Part shown: one piece after another, positions 1-7,506 of the stretch
Layout of the letters: every line of letters starts with the position of its first letter
Numbering within the stretch: position 1 is the stretch's first letter
Source: Bacillota bacterium
Lineage (GTDB): Bacteria > Bacillota > GCA-003054495 > Carboxydocellales > JAJZTU01
Reading direction: 5' to 3'
Assembly: GCA_021848765.1 (NCBI GenBank)
Contig: JAJZTU010000026.1
Coordinates: 1 to 20,153 of the forward strand
DNA length: 20,153 bases
The notes under the pieces: model-generated
Databases searched by the model: none
What the model was told of the DNA's origin: nothing
Seen by the model: the letters and a program-made list of their open reading frames with translations, nothing else
Position numbers and translations under genes: made by a program

Positions 1-154
1 CCGGCAGGGCTGTGCCAAGGGCGGCAAACACGCTTCCCACCGCACTGTCACCGAGGTTTAGCCGTTTCCCCAACCATTCAACAGCATTCGTAAACAGTTC
101 CGCTCCCAGCAGAATAAACAGCAGGCCCAAGACGAGCGTCAAAGCGGTTATCAA
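1..154 (-). CDS. Na+/Ca2+ exchanger-family (CaCA) membrane protein, N-terminal fragment
   Basis: Only the first ~51 codons are in the window; the gene runs off the left edge. The reading frame gives a hydrophobic first helix followed by GAELFTNAVEWLG and then GDSAVGSVFAALGTALPE. This is the typical start of YrbG/CaCA-type cation:Ca2+ antiporters, whose alpha-1 repeat carries a G(S/T)S(x)PE-like ion-binding motif; here the equivalent is GTALP(E). I chose the TTG at 154 because GGAGGTG lies at the right distance upstream; an ATG at 169 in the same frame overlaps that ribosome site and is less likely. The gene follows the KamB-like gene after 62 bp with no visible terminator, so it may be the last gene of the mutase operon and export Na+ or Ca2+, but that link is only positional. 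The family call is from short but characteristic sequence. Confidence 0.72.
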   Translation of the reverse strand, partial: MITALTLVLGLLFILLGAELFTNAVEWLGKRLNLGDSAVGSVFAALGTALP

Positions 155-216
155 TAGTGGCACCTCCATTGCTGCGTATATTGTAGTATCTCGTGCGAAG
201 TACATTGCCAGGTAAA

Positions 217-1317
217 TTATGCCGGATGAGTAAAATCCAACAGCTCTTGTAATATCTTCTGAGCTTCAGGTTTTTTGACATCTACAACCCATACTCTTAA
301 CCTGCGGGACAATTTCTCCCGCAGCATGTCCCCATCGATGAAAGCAGCAGTATAGCTTCTTGTGGAATCGCAATAGGCGGGATAGAAAGGGTTAAGGGTG
401 ACCATCAGCAGAGGCAAGGAGTTTAGCAGGGCTAAACTTCCGCCTTCTTCCCGCCAGCGGTCTAAAACAATTTTTATGTCAAAAAAATCCTGACTTACCA
501 CCAACTTGATTGGGTCAGCAAAAACCAAACCCGGCCGTACCGGTTGGGATAATAAGCCATCAAGCAGCTGCTTTAAACATGAATAACTTACAATCCCGGG
601 AATTAAGATCGCCTTGGCCCGGGGTGAGACCAACCCCAAAAGGCTCTCTACCTGTTGACCGGCTAACAGGGATTTACCCTCCAGCATTTGTACTTTACCT
701 GCTTCGTCCAAAACGGAAATAGCCCAGTCAGAATCCGGTTGTTTCCTGGCGGCAAGTAACCGGGCCATTAATTGAGTTTTTAAGACAGGCCATTGGAAAA
801 CCTCACACAAGTCCAGGGTTTCTCTGAACAGCCGGTCGGGGTCATGGGTACGGGCTGCCCCTGTGGCCAAAATTAATCCCTCGGTTTCTACCATGGGCGC
901 CAACCGGTTGAGAGCACCGTCCACCAAGATTAAATCCGGCCTTAAGGCTTTAAGCTGCTCTAACACCTCGGCCAACTGATGTTCTTTATTCGGACCCGCA
1001 ATTACCACCAATCCCTCGGCTGCTACTCTTCCGACAATTATTTCTCCCAAAGGAGTAGAAATGCCCAATCGTTTAAGCACCTGTATTTTGGCACTGCCGG
1101 TGGCCAAACATTTTTCAGCAATTGCTACCACTGTGCCCACAGGAAGCAGCAGGCGGGGCTTGGGCAGACCTGTTACATTGTCTGTTTCTTCCCCGTCGTA
1201 ACCGATACTGGTGAGCCCCAGCGCTTTACCTGCCCTTCCCGTTTGCTCTATCAATGCTGCGGTGGTGGTTGTCTTTCCGGTATTTTTGGCAGTCCCGGCA
1301 ATACCGATAACTCTCAT
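217..1317 (-). CDS. P-loop protein resembling KamB-type aminomutase reactivase
   Basis: 366 aa, soluble. The N-terminus has a MobB/BioD-style P-loop, GTAKNTGKTTTT (residues 8-19, Lys15), so ATP or GTP binding is well supported. The segment DLILVDGALNRLAPM (about residues 129-143) looks like the Walker-B/switch strand of this fold. From memory of the family, the nearest characterised relatives are KamB-type proteins, which with the ATPase KamC reactivate lysine 5,6-aminomutase by exchanging damaged cobalamin. No KamC (MutS-like ATPase) is seen in this window. The ATG overlaps the TGA of the upstream mutase gene (ATGA), so the two are translationally coupled, which fits a dedicated chaperone or cofactor-exchange partner. 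P-loop certain; KamB-like role inferred from context and partial resemblance. Confidence 0.68.
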   Translation of the reverse strand: MRVIGIAGTAKNTGKTTTTAALIEQTGRAGKALGLTSIGYDGEETDNVTGLPKPRLLLPVGTVVAIAEKCLATGSAKIQVLKRLGISTPLGEIIVGRVAAEGLVVIAGPNKEHQLAEVLEQLKALRPDLILVDGALNRLAPMVETEGLILATGAARTHDPDRLFRETLDLCEVFQWPVLKTQLMARLLAARKQPDSDWAISVLDEAGKVQMLEGKSLLAGQQVESLLGLVSPRAKAILIPGIVSYSCLKQLLDGLLSQPVRPGLVFADPIKLVVSQDFFDIKIVLDRWREEGGSLALLNSLPLLMVTLNPFYPAYCDSTRSYTAAFIDGDMLREKLSRRLRVWVVDVKKPEAQKILQELLDFTHPA

Positions 1318-3170
1318 AGGGTTATCACTCTACCCCGGCCCACCCGGCCAGGATATGCTCCATCCTCAGGAGCGCCAAGAATTCCGTCATACATGGCCTG
1401 GACAAAACAGCCTTTTTCTACAATTTGCTCCAGTACCTTTTGGATACCGGCAATGATTTCTCCGGCATGCCGCTCAGCTTTTGCGGTGGGTTGAATCTTG
1501 GTATGTCCAAAGAAGCGGAACGCTTCAGTTACAGCCTGGAGGGTATCTACCCTGGAAGCGGCTACAATTGGGCCCCCGGAATATGCTTCATCAGAGGAAG
1601 CGATGGAAATAGCATCAACCCCCAGAGAAGAAGCCAAAGCAGCATGCAGTCCTGTGGTCATGGAGGACTGTACCCTGTCTTCAGTCTGGGTTAAAAAGCC
1701 TATGGGTGCCCCCGGCCACATGGGTGCATCTATAATCTTGCGGAGGGCCATGATTTTGGCGGCGTTGAAGTCCACATAGTTATCTTCCATGCCCCCGGTA
1801 ATCATCATCTCAGGGGAATAACAGAACAATGGCTGCAGGATCGGTTTTGCCCCCAGGCGGCGGGCAAGGCGGGCAACTACCAGCATACCTGCAAAAGCCT
1901 TAAATGCGGGCACTCCCGCCAATTCCTCATTGGTAACTACATCAAAGGGCAGATTATATTTAGCCGCATACTTGATAGCGGCAATTCCGTCAATACACAT
2001 CCTGGCAGGGTCGGTCCCGGCTCCCATGGCTCCATAGGCAATGTTGATTTTGGTCAGGTCAGCCCCTATTGCACCTGCCAGGAGCACTGTTTCCGGGGTA
2101 TTGAGCCCCCGGTGGGCCCTGACCTGCCAGAGGGTGGAACTGTGCAGGGAATCTTTGATTTGGCGCAGGTTCTCCGGGGTTATTACCGACCCGTCCTCTT
2201 CATGGGTCAGGTATCCTGATAAAAATCCTTCCGTGCGTGCTCCCCAGGAGGGATCGAAGTGGACCACCCCATCGGCGCCCCAGGATTCGCCCATTTTAAT
2301 GTGCGCAATATCCATAAAGGGGCAACCGGTACCGTACTGAATGAAGACAGTGGGATTTTCTCCAATGTGCTGTACCCGCTTAATGCTCATCCTGCTTTCA
2401 GTTTCCCGGACGTATTCCTCCAGGGAGGCCAGTTCACTCCCGGAAAGCGGGCGGGTCTTGGCAGGAATAATCCCCTCACTAAAAAACTTGCGCACTGTTT
2501 CATCGGAATGCTCTAAATATGCTTGCTGAAGCTCCGCAAGAGCTTTCTTATATTCGTGTTCAGAGACTTTTCCTGCTTGAAAAACGGCTTCTGCCCGGAG
2601 CATTTTTTCCCGGATTTCTGCCCGGATTACTCCCGGAGATGTCTTGTCAGCAGCCCAGTCAAAAATGAAATCTACTATCTTGTCTAAAAGTTGTCCAATC
2701 CGCTCATGTTTGTACCGGTATGAATAGCCTGCACTAATATCTTTTTTCTGCTTGCTTTCCTTGCTCAAATCGGGAACATACTCCCGCCCTTCTACAAAGG
2801 CCAAGACCTCGTCAGGGTTGGTTCCCGGACCAAATCCGGCATCAAAGCCCAATTCTGCGGCCAGTTCCGGCCTGATTGCCATCCCACCGATAGCTATGCG
2901 CACATTTTTGCGAAGCCCCGCAGCATCGGCAAGGTCTACAAAACCGGCTAACAGCTCAGCCACCCCGTAGCCAAGAGTCCGGCTGATCAGAATTGTGCCA
3001 ACCTTCTCGTCAATGGCTTTCTGGATGATTTCTTCTGCCTTGTAATCCGGAGGCAGCATGAAGGTCTCATGTCCATTGGCTTCCAGGTGCCGTTTCATAA
3101 TTTTTAAGCCAATATCATGTACCGGGTCAAGAGGGGCCAGCAGGACCCTTTGTTTTGCGCTATTTCCCAT
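1314..3170 (-). CDS. Cobalamin-binding mutase, OraE/KamE-related with inverted domain order
   Basis: 618 aa from the ATG at 3170, chosen because AGGGGGT lies 8 nt upstream; a GTG at 3179 sits inside that ribosome site. Residues ~1-130 form a B12-binding Rossmann domain: LDPVHDIGLK (His18 as probable lower cobalt ligand, Gly21), ISRTLGYG, IAIGGMAI, and FDAGFGPGT, the last matching DAGFGRG(S/T) of OraE and KamE. Residues ~145-260 are a charged helical linker. Residues ~270-560 look like the (beta/alpha)8 barrel of the glutamate mutase E/OraE superfamily (GTGCPFMDIAH, GADGVVHFDPSWG, RAHRGLNTPE). The tail EKGCFVQAMYDGI...GAYPGR resembles the end of the OraE barrel region. OraE has barrel then B12 domain; here the order is reversed. 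The canonical DxHxxG is DPVHDIG, with Asp at -3 rather than -2. It is predicted to catalyse an AdoCbl radical 1,2-rearrangement; substrate unknown. A methyltransferase-like corrinoid role is a less likely alternative. Confidence 0.8.
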   Translation of the reverse strand: MGNSAKQRVLLAPLDPVHDIGLKIMKRHLEANGHETFMLPPDYKAEEIIQKAIDEKVGTILISRTLGYGVAELLAGFVDLADAAGLRKNVRIAIGGMAIRPELAAELGFDAGFGPGTNPDEVLAFVEGREYVPDLSKESKQKKDISAGYSYRYKHERIGQLLDKIVDFIFDWAADKTSPGVIRAEIREKMLRAEAVFQAGKVSEHEYKKALAELQQAYLEHSDETVRKFFSEGIIPAKTRPLSGSELASLEEYVRETESRMSIKRVQHIGENPTVFIQYGTGCPFMDIAHIKMGESWGADGVVHFDPSWGARTEGFLSGYLTHEEDGSVITPENLRQIKDSLHSSTLWQVRAHRGLNTPETVLLAGAIGADLTKINIAYGAMGAGTDPARMCIDGIAAIKYAAKYNLPFDVVTNEELAGVPAFKAFAGMLVVARLARRLGAKPILQPLFCYSPEMMITGGMEDNYVDFNAAKIMALRKIIDAPMWPGAPIGFLTQTEDRVQSSMTTGLHAALASSLGVDAISIASSDEAYSGGPIVAASRVDTLQAVTEAFRFFGHTKIQPTAKAERHAGEIIAGIQKVLEQIVEKGCFVQAMYDGILGAPEDGAYPGRVGRGRVITL

Positions 3171-3182
3171 TGAGGACACCCC

Positions 3183-3425
3183 CTAGCCTACTCGCTTATT
3201 GCCTTGCAGCCAGCCATAATGACTTCCCGGCCTATGGATATAACCCCGGGCACGCACCCGGACACCCGGTCCGGTATATTGCAGAAACACGATGTCGGTG
3301 TCCTTAAGACCCATCTCCTGCATTATTTGGAGGATGATTTTCTTGCCTTCTGCTTCACTGCTGCAGACCACAAAAGTTTCGATATCAATTGCATCTATAA
3401 CCTGGGCCATTGCTGTCTCAGCCAT
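3183..3425 (-). CDS. Small conserved-looking protein upstream of the mutase, function unknown
   Basis: 80 aa from the ATG at 3425, which has GGAGG 8 nt upstream; a GTG three codons earlier overlaps the ribosome site and is rejected. I do not recognise the family. The sequence has an N-terminal beta-alpha pattern (IETFVVCSSEAEGKKIILQIMQ) and a basic C-terminal part (RVRARGYIHRPGSHYGW), with no membrane segment. Its TAG stop lies within the ribosome binding site of the mutase gene, so the two are tightly coupled. By position it could be a small accessory subunit, as OraS (about 120 aa) is for OraE and MutS for MutE. It shows no obvious similarity to OraS and is shorter, so this is only a contextual guess. 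That it is translated is well supported by the ribosome site, tight spacing and operon position. Confidence 0.7.
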   Translation of the reverse strand: MAETAMAQVIDAIDIETFVVCSSEAEGKKIILQIMQEMGLKDTDIVFLQYTGPGVRVRARGYIHRPGSHYGWLQGNKRVG

Positions 3426-3457
3426 CCTCGCCACCTCCTATATGTGCTGTTATGACT

Positions 3458-3484
3458 GGCGACCGGGATAAAGCCCCGGCCGCC
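3458..3484 (-). promoter_or_regulatory. Intercistronic RNA hairpin without U-tract
   Basis: GGCGACCGGG (3458-3467) and CCCGGCCGCC (3475-3484) form a 10-bp stem with a 7-nt loop. The one non-Watson-Crick position is A/C on the plus strand but G-U on the minus strand, the sense strand of the operon. No T-run follows, so it is not an intrinsic terminator. It sits between the flavoprotein and the 80-aa gene and may protect or separate the downstream mutase part of the mRNA. Confidence 0.5.
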
Positions 3485-3500
3485 CCGTCCCAGCCTAAAC

Positions 3501-4796
3501 CTATACCGGAACCGCCTCGGTAACTTTCTGCTTAAAGATTCCGGTCAGGCCTGCATCAGCAACCCGCTTGCTGATAGCATCCACATCTGTGGTATACAGG
3601 CCTTTTTCCTGCATGCGCTTAAAATATACGGAACCGGAGAAGGTGTATTTTTGTTTACGGCCGTCCTCAGTAGCCATTTGTTCCTTAACATGGGCTATAG
3701 CATCACCAATGGCCAAGGTGGCGGGGAGTTCTAACAACTGCATTCCCGCAGCTTTCCGCACAGCGTTATTGCCTGCCAGGAAGCCGGTTACGATAGCTTC
3801 AGTATGTCCTACCAGGAGACCGGCTTTTTCACCGGCACAGAAGAGGTTGTCCACTCCTTCGACCTGGAGTTTGTTATCCCGGGGGGATAAAGCCAGGTAG
3901 CGCATGGAGTTGCCTTTGCCTCCTGCATAGGGGTCTTCGAATCTGGCGTTCTCGAAGCCGGGTATCTGCCGCAGGGTATCCAGAGGATAGAAGGGGGACA
4001 TTAGTTTAGCATGCCCGGTGTCCAGCAGGATAACATTTTCTGCAAATTCCTTGAGCGCATATTGCTGGCAGGCCTTCATCTCCAAAGCTCCTTTTTTCAT
4101 CAGGCGCTCAGGAATGGGCACTACCACAACACCGGTTTTGTTCAGCTTTTCCACAAGCTCATCAGACAGGGATTCCTTGTGCAGTTTGCAAGACCCGCTC
4201 ATCGCACCGTAGCTGCCGTCACCCTTTTGGCCAATCATTTCCTGCACACCCGCTTTGGCGGCCATGCTGACCCTGGGGCCAAAGGAGGGGCAGCGGTAGA
4301 TACACATTACGCACCCGTTGCCGTATTTTGCACAGTTACCCATGGGTCCTGCGGTCCCGGTGGTCTCCAGGAAAACATCTCCCTCGACCACTTCTCCGTC
4401 TTCCAGGACTACAGCTTTGATTTTGCTGCCTTCCATTTGCACATCAGTTGCTCTGGCCAAGGTCTGCACTTTTACGCCTGCATCTTCTAACATTTTCTTG
4501 ATCGCCGGCTCCACTTTAGCCACATCGTACAGGTCGGCATGTTTATGACCGGGGAAGTCAATGCTCTTGTGACGGACAACACTGTCAATGGTTGCGAACA
4601 TCTTGTCCGCCCCCATCGCGATAGCCTCTTCTGTTGCGGTAAACCGGCCATTATTGCGCATAATTCCGCCCACTAAACCGGTCCCTAATAACATGTCGGT
4701 ACGCTCCAGAACCGTAACATCTGCCCCTGCCTGTTTTGCGGCAAGAGCCGCACTGACTCCGGCCCAACCTCCACCAATTACTACTGTTTTTGGCAT
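3501..4796 (-). CDS. FAD-dependent oxidoreductase with Cys cluster
   Basis: 431 aa. The N-terminus VVIGGGWAGVSAALAA (residues 5-20) is a dinucleotide-binding fold, with Glu31 placed to bind the FAD ribose. The C-terminal NLFCAGEKAGLLVGHTEAI (residues 317-335) is a GidA/TrmFO-like FAD motif. In the middle, Cys155-x6-Cys162-x2-Cys165-x3-Cys169-Pro could bind a 4Fe-4S cluster; Cys203 is nearby. Start ATG has AAGGAGGAG upstream. It lies between the PLP enzyme and the mutase genes, so a role in oxidising or reducing a pathway intermediate (for example amine to imine, which would suit the Rid protein) is plausible but inferred. Although the fold resembles tRNA-modifying GidA/TrmFO enzymes, operon context argues against a housekeeping tRNA role. 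Confidence 0.82.
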   Translation of the reverse strand: MPKTVVIGGGWAGVSAALAAKQAGADVTVLERTDMLLGTGLVGGIMRNNGRFTATEEAIAMGADKMFATIDSVVRHKSIDFPGHKHADLYDVAKVEPAIKKMLEDAGVKVQTLARATDVQMEGSKIKAVVLEDGEVVEGDVFLETTGTAGPMGNCAKYGNGCVMCIYRCPSFGPRVSMAAKAGVQEMIGQKGDGSYGAMSGSCKLHKESLSDELVEKLNKTGVVVVPIPERLMKKGALEMKACQQYALKEFAENVILLDTGHAKLMSPFYPLDTLRQIPGFENARFEDPYAGGKGNSMRYLALSPRDNKLQVEGVDNLFCAGEKAGLLVGHTEAIVTGFLAGNNAVRKAAGMQLLELPATLAIGDAIAHVKEQMATEDGRKQKYTFSGSVYFKRMQEKGLYTTDVDAISKRVADAGLTGIFKQKVTEAVPV

Positions 4797-4862
4797 GGAA
4801 CACTCCTCCTTAAAGCTTAATTGAGTATGTCTTCCTCCCCGGTCACCCTAGCTATCAACTTT

Positions 4863-6329
4863 CTATTCGAGAATACCGGCGTGCCGGCAGGTGATTTCTA
4901 TCAGTTTCACCAGTGCCTTGATTGCATAACGGGTAGGGTCCTCAACTAACTGGCCGTTGTCATCCGTGGTCCCCAGGCCGGCTGAAATGTAGATGTTACC
5001 ATCATAAGCAACAGTGGGAATAACCCCCATCTGAGCCATACCGGTCTGGAAGATGTTGCTGCCTGCATACATGTCCTCGATGGAGAAGATGGGAATACCC
5101 AGGCTGCCGGGTTTCCAGGTCCCTTCGTAGTTAACTTCCACAGCGGTGGAGTTATAGGACTTGCTAATAACGATGCCATCCTTGAGCTGAGGATCTATTT
5201 GGGCGAATTCCTCTTTAACAATCCGCTCCAGATCATCCACAGGCTTGGTCAGGACCTCAGGCTTGTCCTTCAGAACCCGTAGGGCCTGAACAGCGCCGGC
5301 CAGAGCTTCTTTACCGGGGTCATTGGTCACATAAGCTGCTTTTCCGTAGGAAGCGGTGGTGCCATAGCGGTCGCCGTGCATACCCAGAGCCCGGCGGATG
5401 GGTACCATGAACTCCTCTTTACCGATAATCAGCCCGCACAGGGGAGAACCGGTGGCCTTGTCCATACTGTAGATAATTACGTCACAGCCGCTCTTTCTGG
5501 GATCTGTGCCTACGAAGGGCAAGCCCCAGGCATTATCGATTACATAGGGGACATTGTATTGCTTGGACACTTCGGCAATTTTCTTTTGGAGGAGAGGTGT
5601 ACCGTCGGCATCCTTAACGCTGTAGCCATAGCCCGGAGTCTCATAACCCAAACTGGTAAAACCGGTGAGCATGGTAGCATGAATAGCCGCAAACTCAGCA
5701 ATCCGTTTTCCGGAAGCCTCCGGGTCTACTTTAGTCAGCATGGGTACAGGGTGGTACTTAATCCCGTGGACATCATACCGTGCTCCCTCCAAAGGAACAA
5801 TCACTGTGTCCAGGTTGTTCTGCCGTTTGCCGTAAAAACCCAATTCACCGGCTGTGGTACCGCGGTCAGCTAAAATATCCTTATAACGTCCGGGGAAGGG
5901 CCGGCCATAGGCGCCTTGGTGGTGAAAGTGCTTCTCATACGGCGCTATGTAGCGGGCACGATAGTTATCACCACGGCCTAACATAGGGGGGGTAAACAAG
6001 CAGTCAAAGGTAGTCCACAGGCCTGCTTCACAGGTATTAACCGGGCAGACATCCCACTCATCACCGTAAACATCCTTGACCATTTCCCGCATTTGCTCAA
6101 CATAGACCGCCAGGGGTACAACTTTCTTGGCTTCATGCTCTCCGGCCTCCAGGATGTCATTGCGTAAAGGGGCGGGACATCCTGAAATGGCTCCGGTCAA
6201 ACCGAACTTTCCTTTAATCTCACCGGGAATTCCAAGCTCATCGGCAGCCTTCTTGGCTTCAGCATAAATTTGCGGAATACTTAACTGCAAATGCTTGTAC
6301 ATCTGAAACTTATGTTTAAACTTTGCCAT
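4863..6329 (-). CDS. Fold-type-I PLP-dependent enzyme, substrate unknown
   Basis: 488 aa from the ATG at 6329, preceded by AAAGGAG; an upstream in-frame ATG at 6368 lies inside the Rid gene and lacks a ribosome site. Cofactor signature: PYVIDNAWGLPF (Asp265 for the pyridine nitrogen) and IIYSMDKATGSPLCG (Lys291 as Schiff-base lysine) in the usual order and spacing for fold-type-I enzymes. The N-terminal part has SGCPAPLRNDI and a Cys-containing CPVNTCEAGLWTTF. The layout recalls SelA/SepCysS or beta-eliminating lyases more than aminotransferases, but I cannot name the family. It begins 19 nt after the Rid gene stop, so these two are co-translated; PLP enzymes that release enamine or imine products often neighbour Rid proteins. 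Possible jobs are a lyase, a racemase or a C-C cleaving enzyme for the pathway substrate. Confidence 0.8.
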   Translation of the reverse strand: MAKFKHKFQMYKHLQLSIPQIYAEAKKAADELGIPGEIKGKFGLTGAISGCPAPLRNDILEAGEHEAKKVVPLAVYVEQMREMVKDVYGDEWDVCPVNTCEAGLWTTFDCLFTPPMLGRGDNYRARYIAPYEKHFHHQGAYGRPFPGRYKDILADRGTTAGELGFYGKRQNNLDTVIVPLEGARYDVHGIKYHPVPMLTKVDPEASGKRIAEFAAIHATMLTGFTSLGYETPGYGYSVKDADGTPLLQKKIAEVSKQYNVPYVIDNAWGLPFVGTDPRKSGCDVIIYSMDKATGSPLCGLIIGKEEFMVPIRRALGMHGDRYGTTASYGKAAYVTNDPGKEALAGAVQALRVLKDKPEVLTKPVDDLERIVKEEFAQIDPQLKDGIVISKSYNSTAVEVNYEGTWKPGSLGIPIFSIEDMYAGSNIFQTGMAQMGVIPTVAYDGNIYISAGLGTTDDNGQLVEDPTRYAIKALVKLIEITCRHAGILE

Positions 6330-6348
6330 TGCAATCTCTCCTTTGCTC

Positions 6349-6810
6349 CTATTCTTTAATTTGGGCAATGACCTCTACTTCCACTGCAGCATCAATGGGT
6401 AGTTCGTTCACTCCCACTGCAGAACGGGCGTGTTTGCCGGCTTCACCAAAAATCTCACCAAACAGCTCCGAAGCCCCGTTAACAACTTGAGGCTGCTGGT
6501 TAAACCCAGGAGCGCTGTTGACAAACCCCACTACTTTGACAATTTTTTCGATGTTATCCAAACTGCCGATCTGAGCCTTGATCACACTTAAGCAGTTGAG
6601 TGCACACACCCGGGCGGCCTGGTATCCCTGCTCAACACTAATCTCCGCACCGAGTTTGCCTTTATATTCCAACTGTCCGTTTACGAGGGGAATTTGGCCT
6701 GAGGTGAACACATATCCACCAACCTTCACTGCAGGCACATATGCGGCTAAAGGATTAGGCGCAGGTGGCAAGTTAATACCCATATCCGCCAGCTTTTTTT
6801 CGTAGCTCAT
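6349..6810 (-). CDS. Rid-family (YjgF/YER057c/UK114) protein
   Basis: 153 aa. The sequence has the Rid fold pattern: GGYVFTSGQIPLVNG (residues ~32-46), QAARVCALNCLSVIKA, VVGFVNSAPGF and KHARSAVGVNELPIDAAVEVE near the end. The Arg in ARSAVGV matches the conserved substrate-binding Arg of RidA-type deaminases. The long form with ...GVNELPIDAAVEVE fits the YjgF-like group rather than canonical RidA. Family members hydrolyse reactive enamines/imines made by PLP or flavin amino-acid enzymes, and both enzyme types are encoded just downstream. Ribosome site AAGGAGGTGA is near consensus. The 111-bp gap upstream carries an operator copy (6887-6899), so the gene may start a separately controlled transcript. 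Confidence 0.92.
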   Translation of the reverse strand: MSYEKKLADMGINLPPAPNPLAAYVPAVKVGGYVFTSGQIPLVNGQLEYKGKLGAEISVEQGYQAARVCALNCLSVIKAQIGSLDNIEKIVKVVGFVNSAPGFNQQPQVVNGASELFGEIFGEAGKHARSAVGVNELPIDAAVEVEVIAQIKE

Positions 6811-6886
6811 TCATCTCACCTCCTTAAATATTTTCTTTCCATACTTTGCTCAATTAGGGAGCTAATTATGAGTATGAATCGCCTCC

Positions 6887-6899
6887 TCATCATTGATGA
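6887..6899. promoter_or_regulatory. Operator copy 1, TCATC-ATT-GATGA
   Basis: Perfect 13-bp palindrome TCATCATTGATGA in the gap upstream of the Rid gene. It is identical to the copy at 7411-7423 and closely related to two copies before the permease gene. A weak -10-like CATAAT lies at 6865-6870 on the minus strand, just downstream. Probable binding site of the FCD regulator encoded at 7538-8281. Confidence 0.72.
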
Positions 6900-6921
6900 T
6901 AGGCTTTTCTTACACTTTAAT

Positions 6922-7356
6922 TTAGGTTTTTTTAATCTGAATGGTTTCCTCCAGGTCTAGGCCCTGGTCGAGACCGCTTTCCCTGAAATTATGCCTGATG
7001 ATGATATTCCAGTGGTTGGGGCAATGAGTTTCGTCAAAGCCGGCGATTACTCCCAAGAGCTTGTCTCCACAGAAAACCTGGTCTCCTTCAACGATTACTC
7101 CCCCTTGGGTAACCTCAAAAAAACCAATGTAAGCGATCCTGTCCACCTTTGCCCCGGGAGCGGCCTCTGCCTGGTCAGTTACTATCAGTTCATGAATCTC
7201 TCCTGAGAGCACCGCGCGCGAAATTGGCTTGATTAGCTCCAAACCCCGTCCTTCCAACTTTCCCTCCAGGACCACACAGAGTTTTCCTGTGATGTCCCGC
7301 TTCCTGGCATAAGGATTACTCTTAAACATCCGGCTCTTGTAAGGATCTACCGTCAA
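6922..7356 (-). CDS. Small conserved protein, possibly DUF6917-like
   Basis: 144 aa, soluble. Start is a TTG at 7356 with an excellent AGGAGGTGA six bases upstream; no better ATG is present. The sequence has VLEGKLEGRGLELIKPISR, HELIVTDQAEAAPGAKVDRIAYIGFFEV, GDQVFCGDKLLGVIAGFDETHCPNH and a final beta strand. From memory this resembles the uncharacterised DUF6917 group; I cannot verify that. The beta-rich pattern with IAGFDETHCPNH suggests a small barrel with a conserved Asp-Glu-x-His-x-x-x-His cluster that could bind metal or ligand. It is the first gene after the regulator, with an operator copy 55 bp upstream of its start, so it is likely part of the regulon. Function unknown. Confidence 0.75.
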   Translation of the reverse strand: MTVDPYKSRMFKSNPYARKRDITGKLCVVLEGKLEGRGLELIKPISRAVLSGEIHELIVTDQAEAAPGAKVDRIAYIGFFEVTQGGVIVEGDQVFCGDKLLGVIAGFDETHCPNHWNIIIRHNFRESGLDQGLDLEETIQIKKT

Positions 7357-7410
7357 TAGCTTTCACCTCCTGATAATCAGATTTTCCTCCGGCTTTGCCT
7401 AGTATGCCGC

Positions 7411-7423
7411 TCATCATTGATGA
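7411..7423. promoter_or_regulatory. Operator copy 2, TCATC-ATT-GATGA
   Basis: Perfect 13-bp palindrome identical to the copy at 6887-6899, in the 181-bp gap between the regulator stop and the 144-aa gene. A TTGTCA hexamer (7434-7439, minus strand) could be a -35, which would place the operator over the -10, but no good -10 is visible. Probable binding site of the adjacent FCD regulator. Confidence 0.75.
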
Positions 7424-7506
7424 TTAGCTGCGGTGACAAAGAAAGCGGTGTTGCTCTCACCTACTAAGCTTAGTTCGACAATGATTCTCAATCTCCTGCT
7501 GCCAGG

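Noticed and set aside
78..281. Open frame on the minus strand spanning the antiporter start
   Set aside because: It overlaps the antiporter frame and the end of the P-loop gene, has a non-protein-like composition and no ribosome site.
979..1494. 171-codon plus-strand open frame
   Set aside because: It lies antisense to the P-loop and mutase genes, which have clear domain matches; its sequence looks like a shadow frame.
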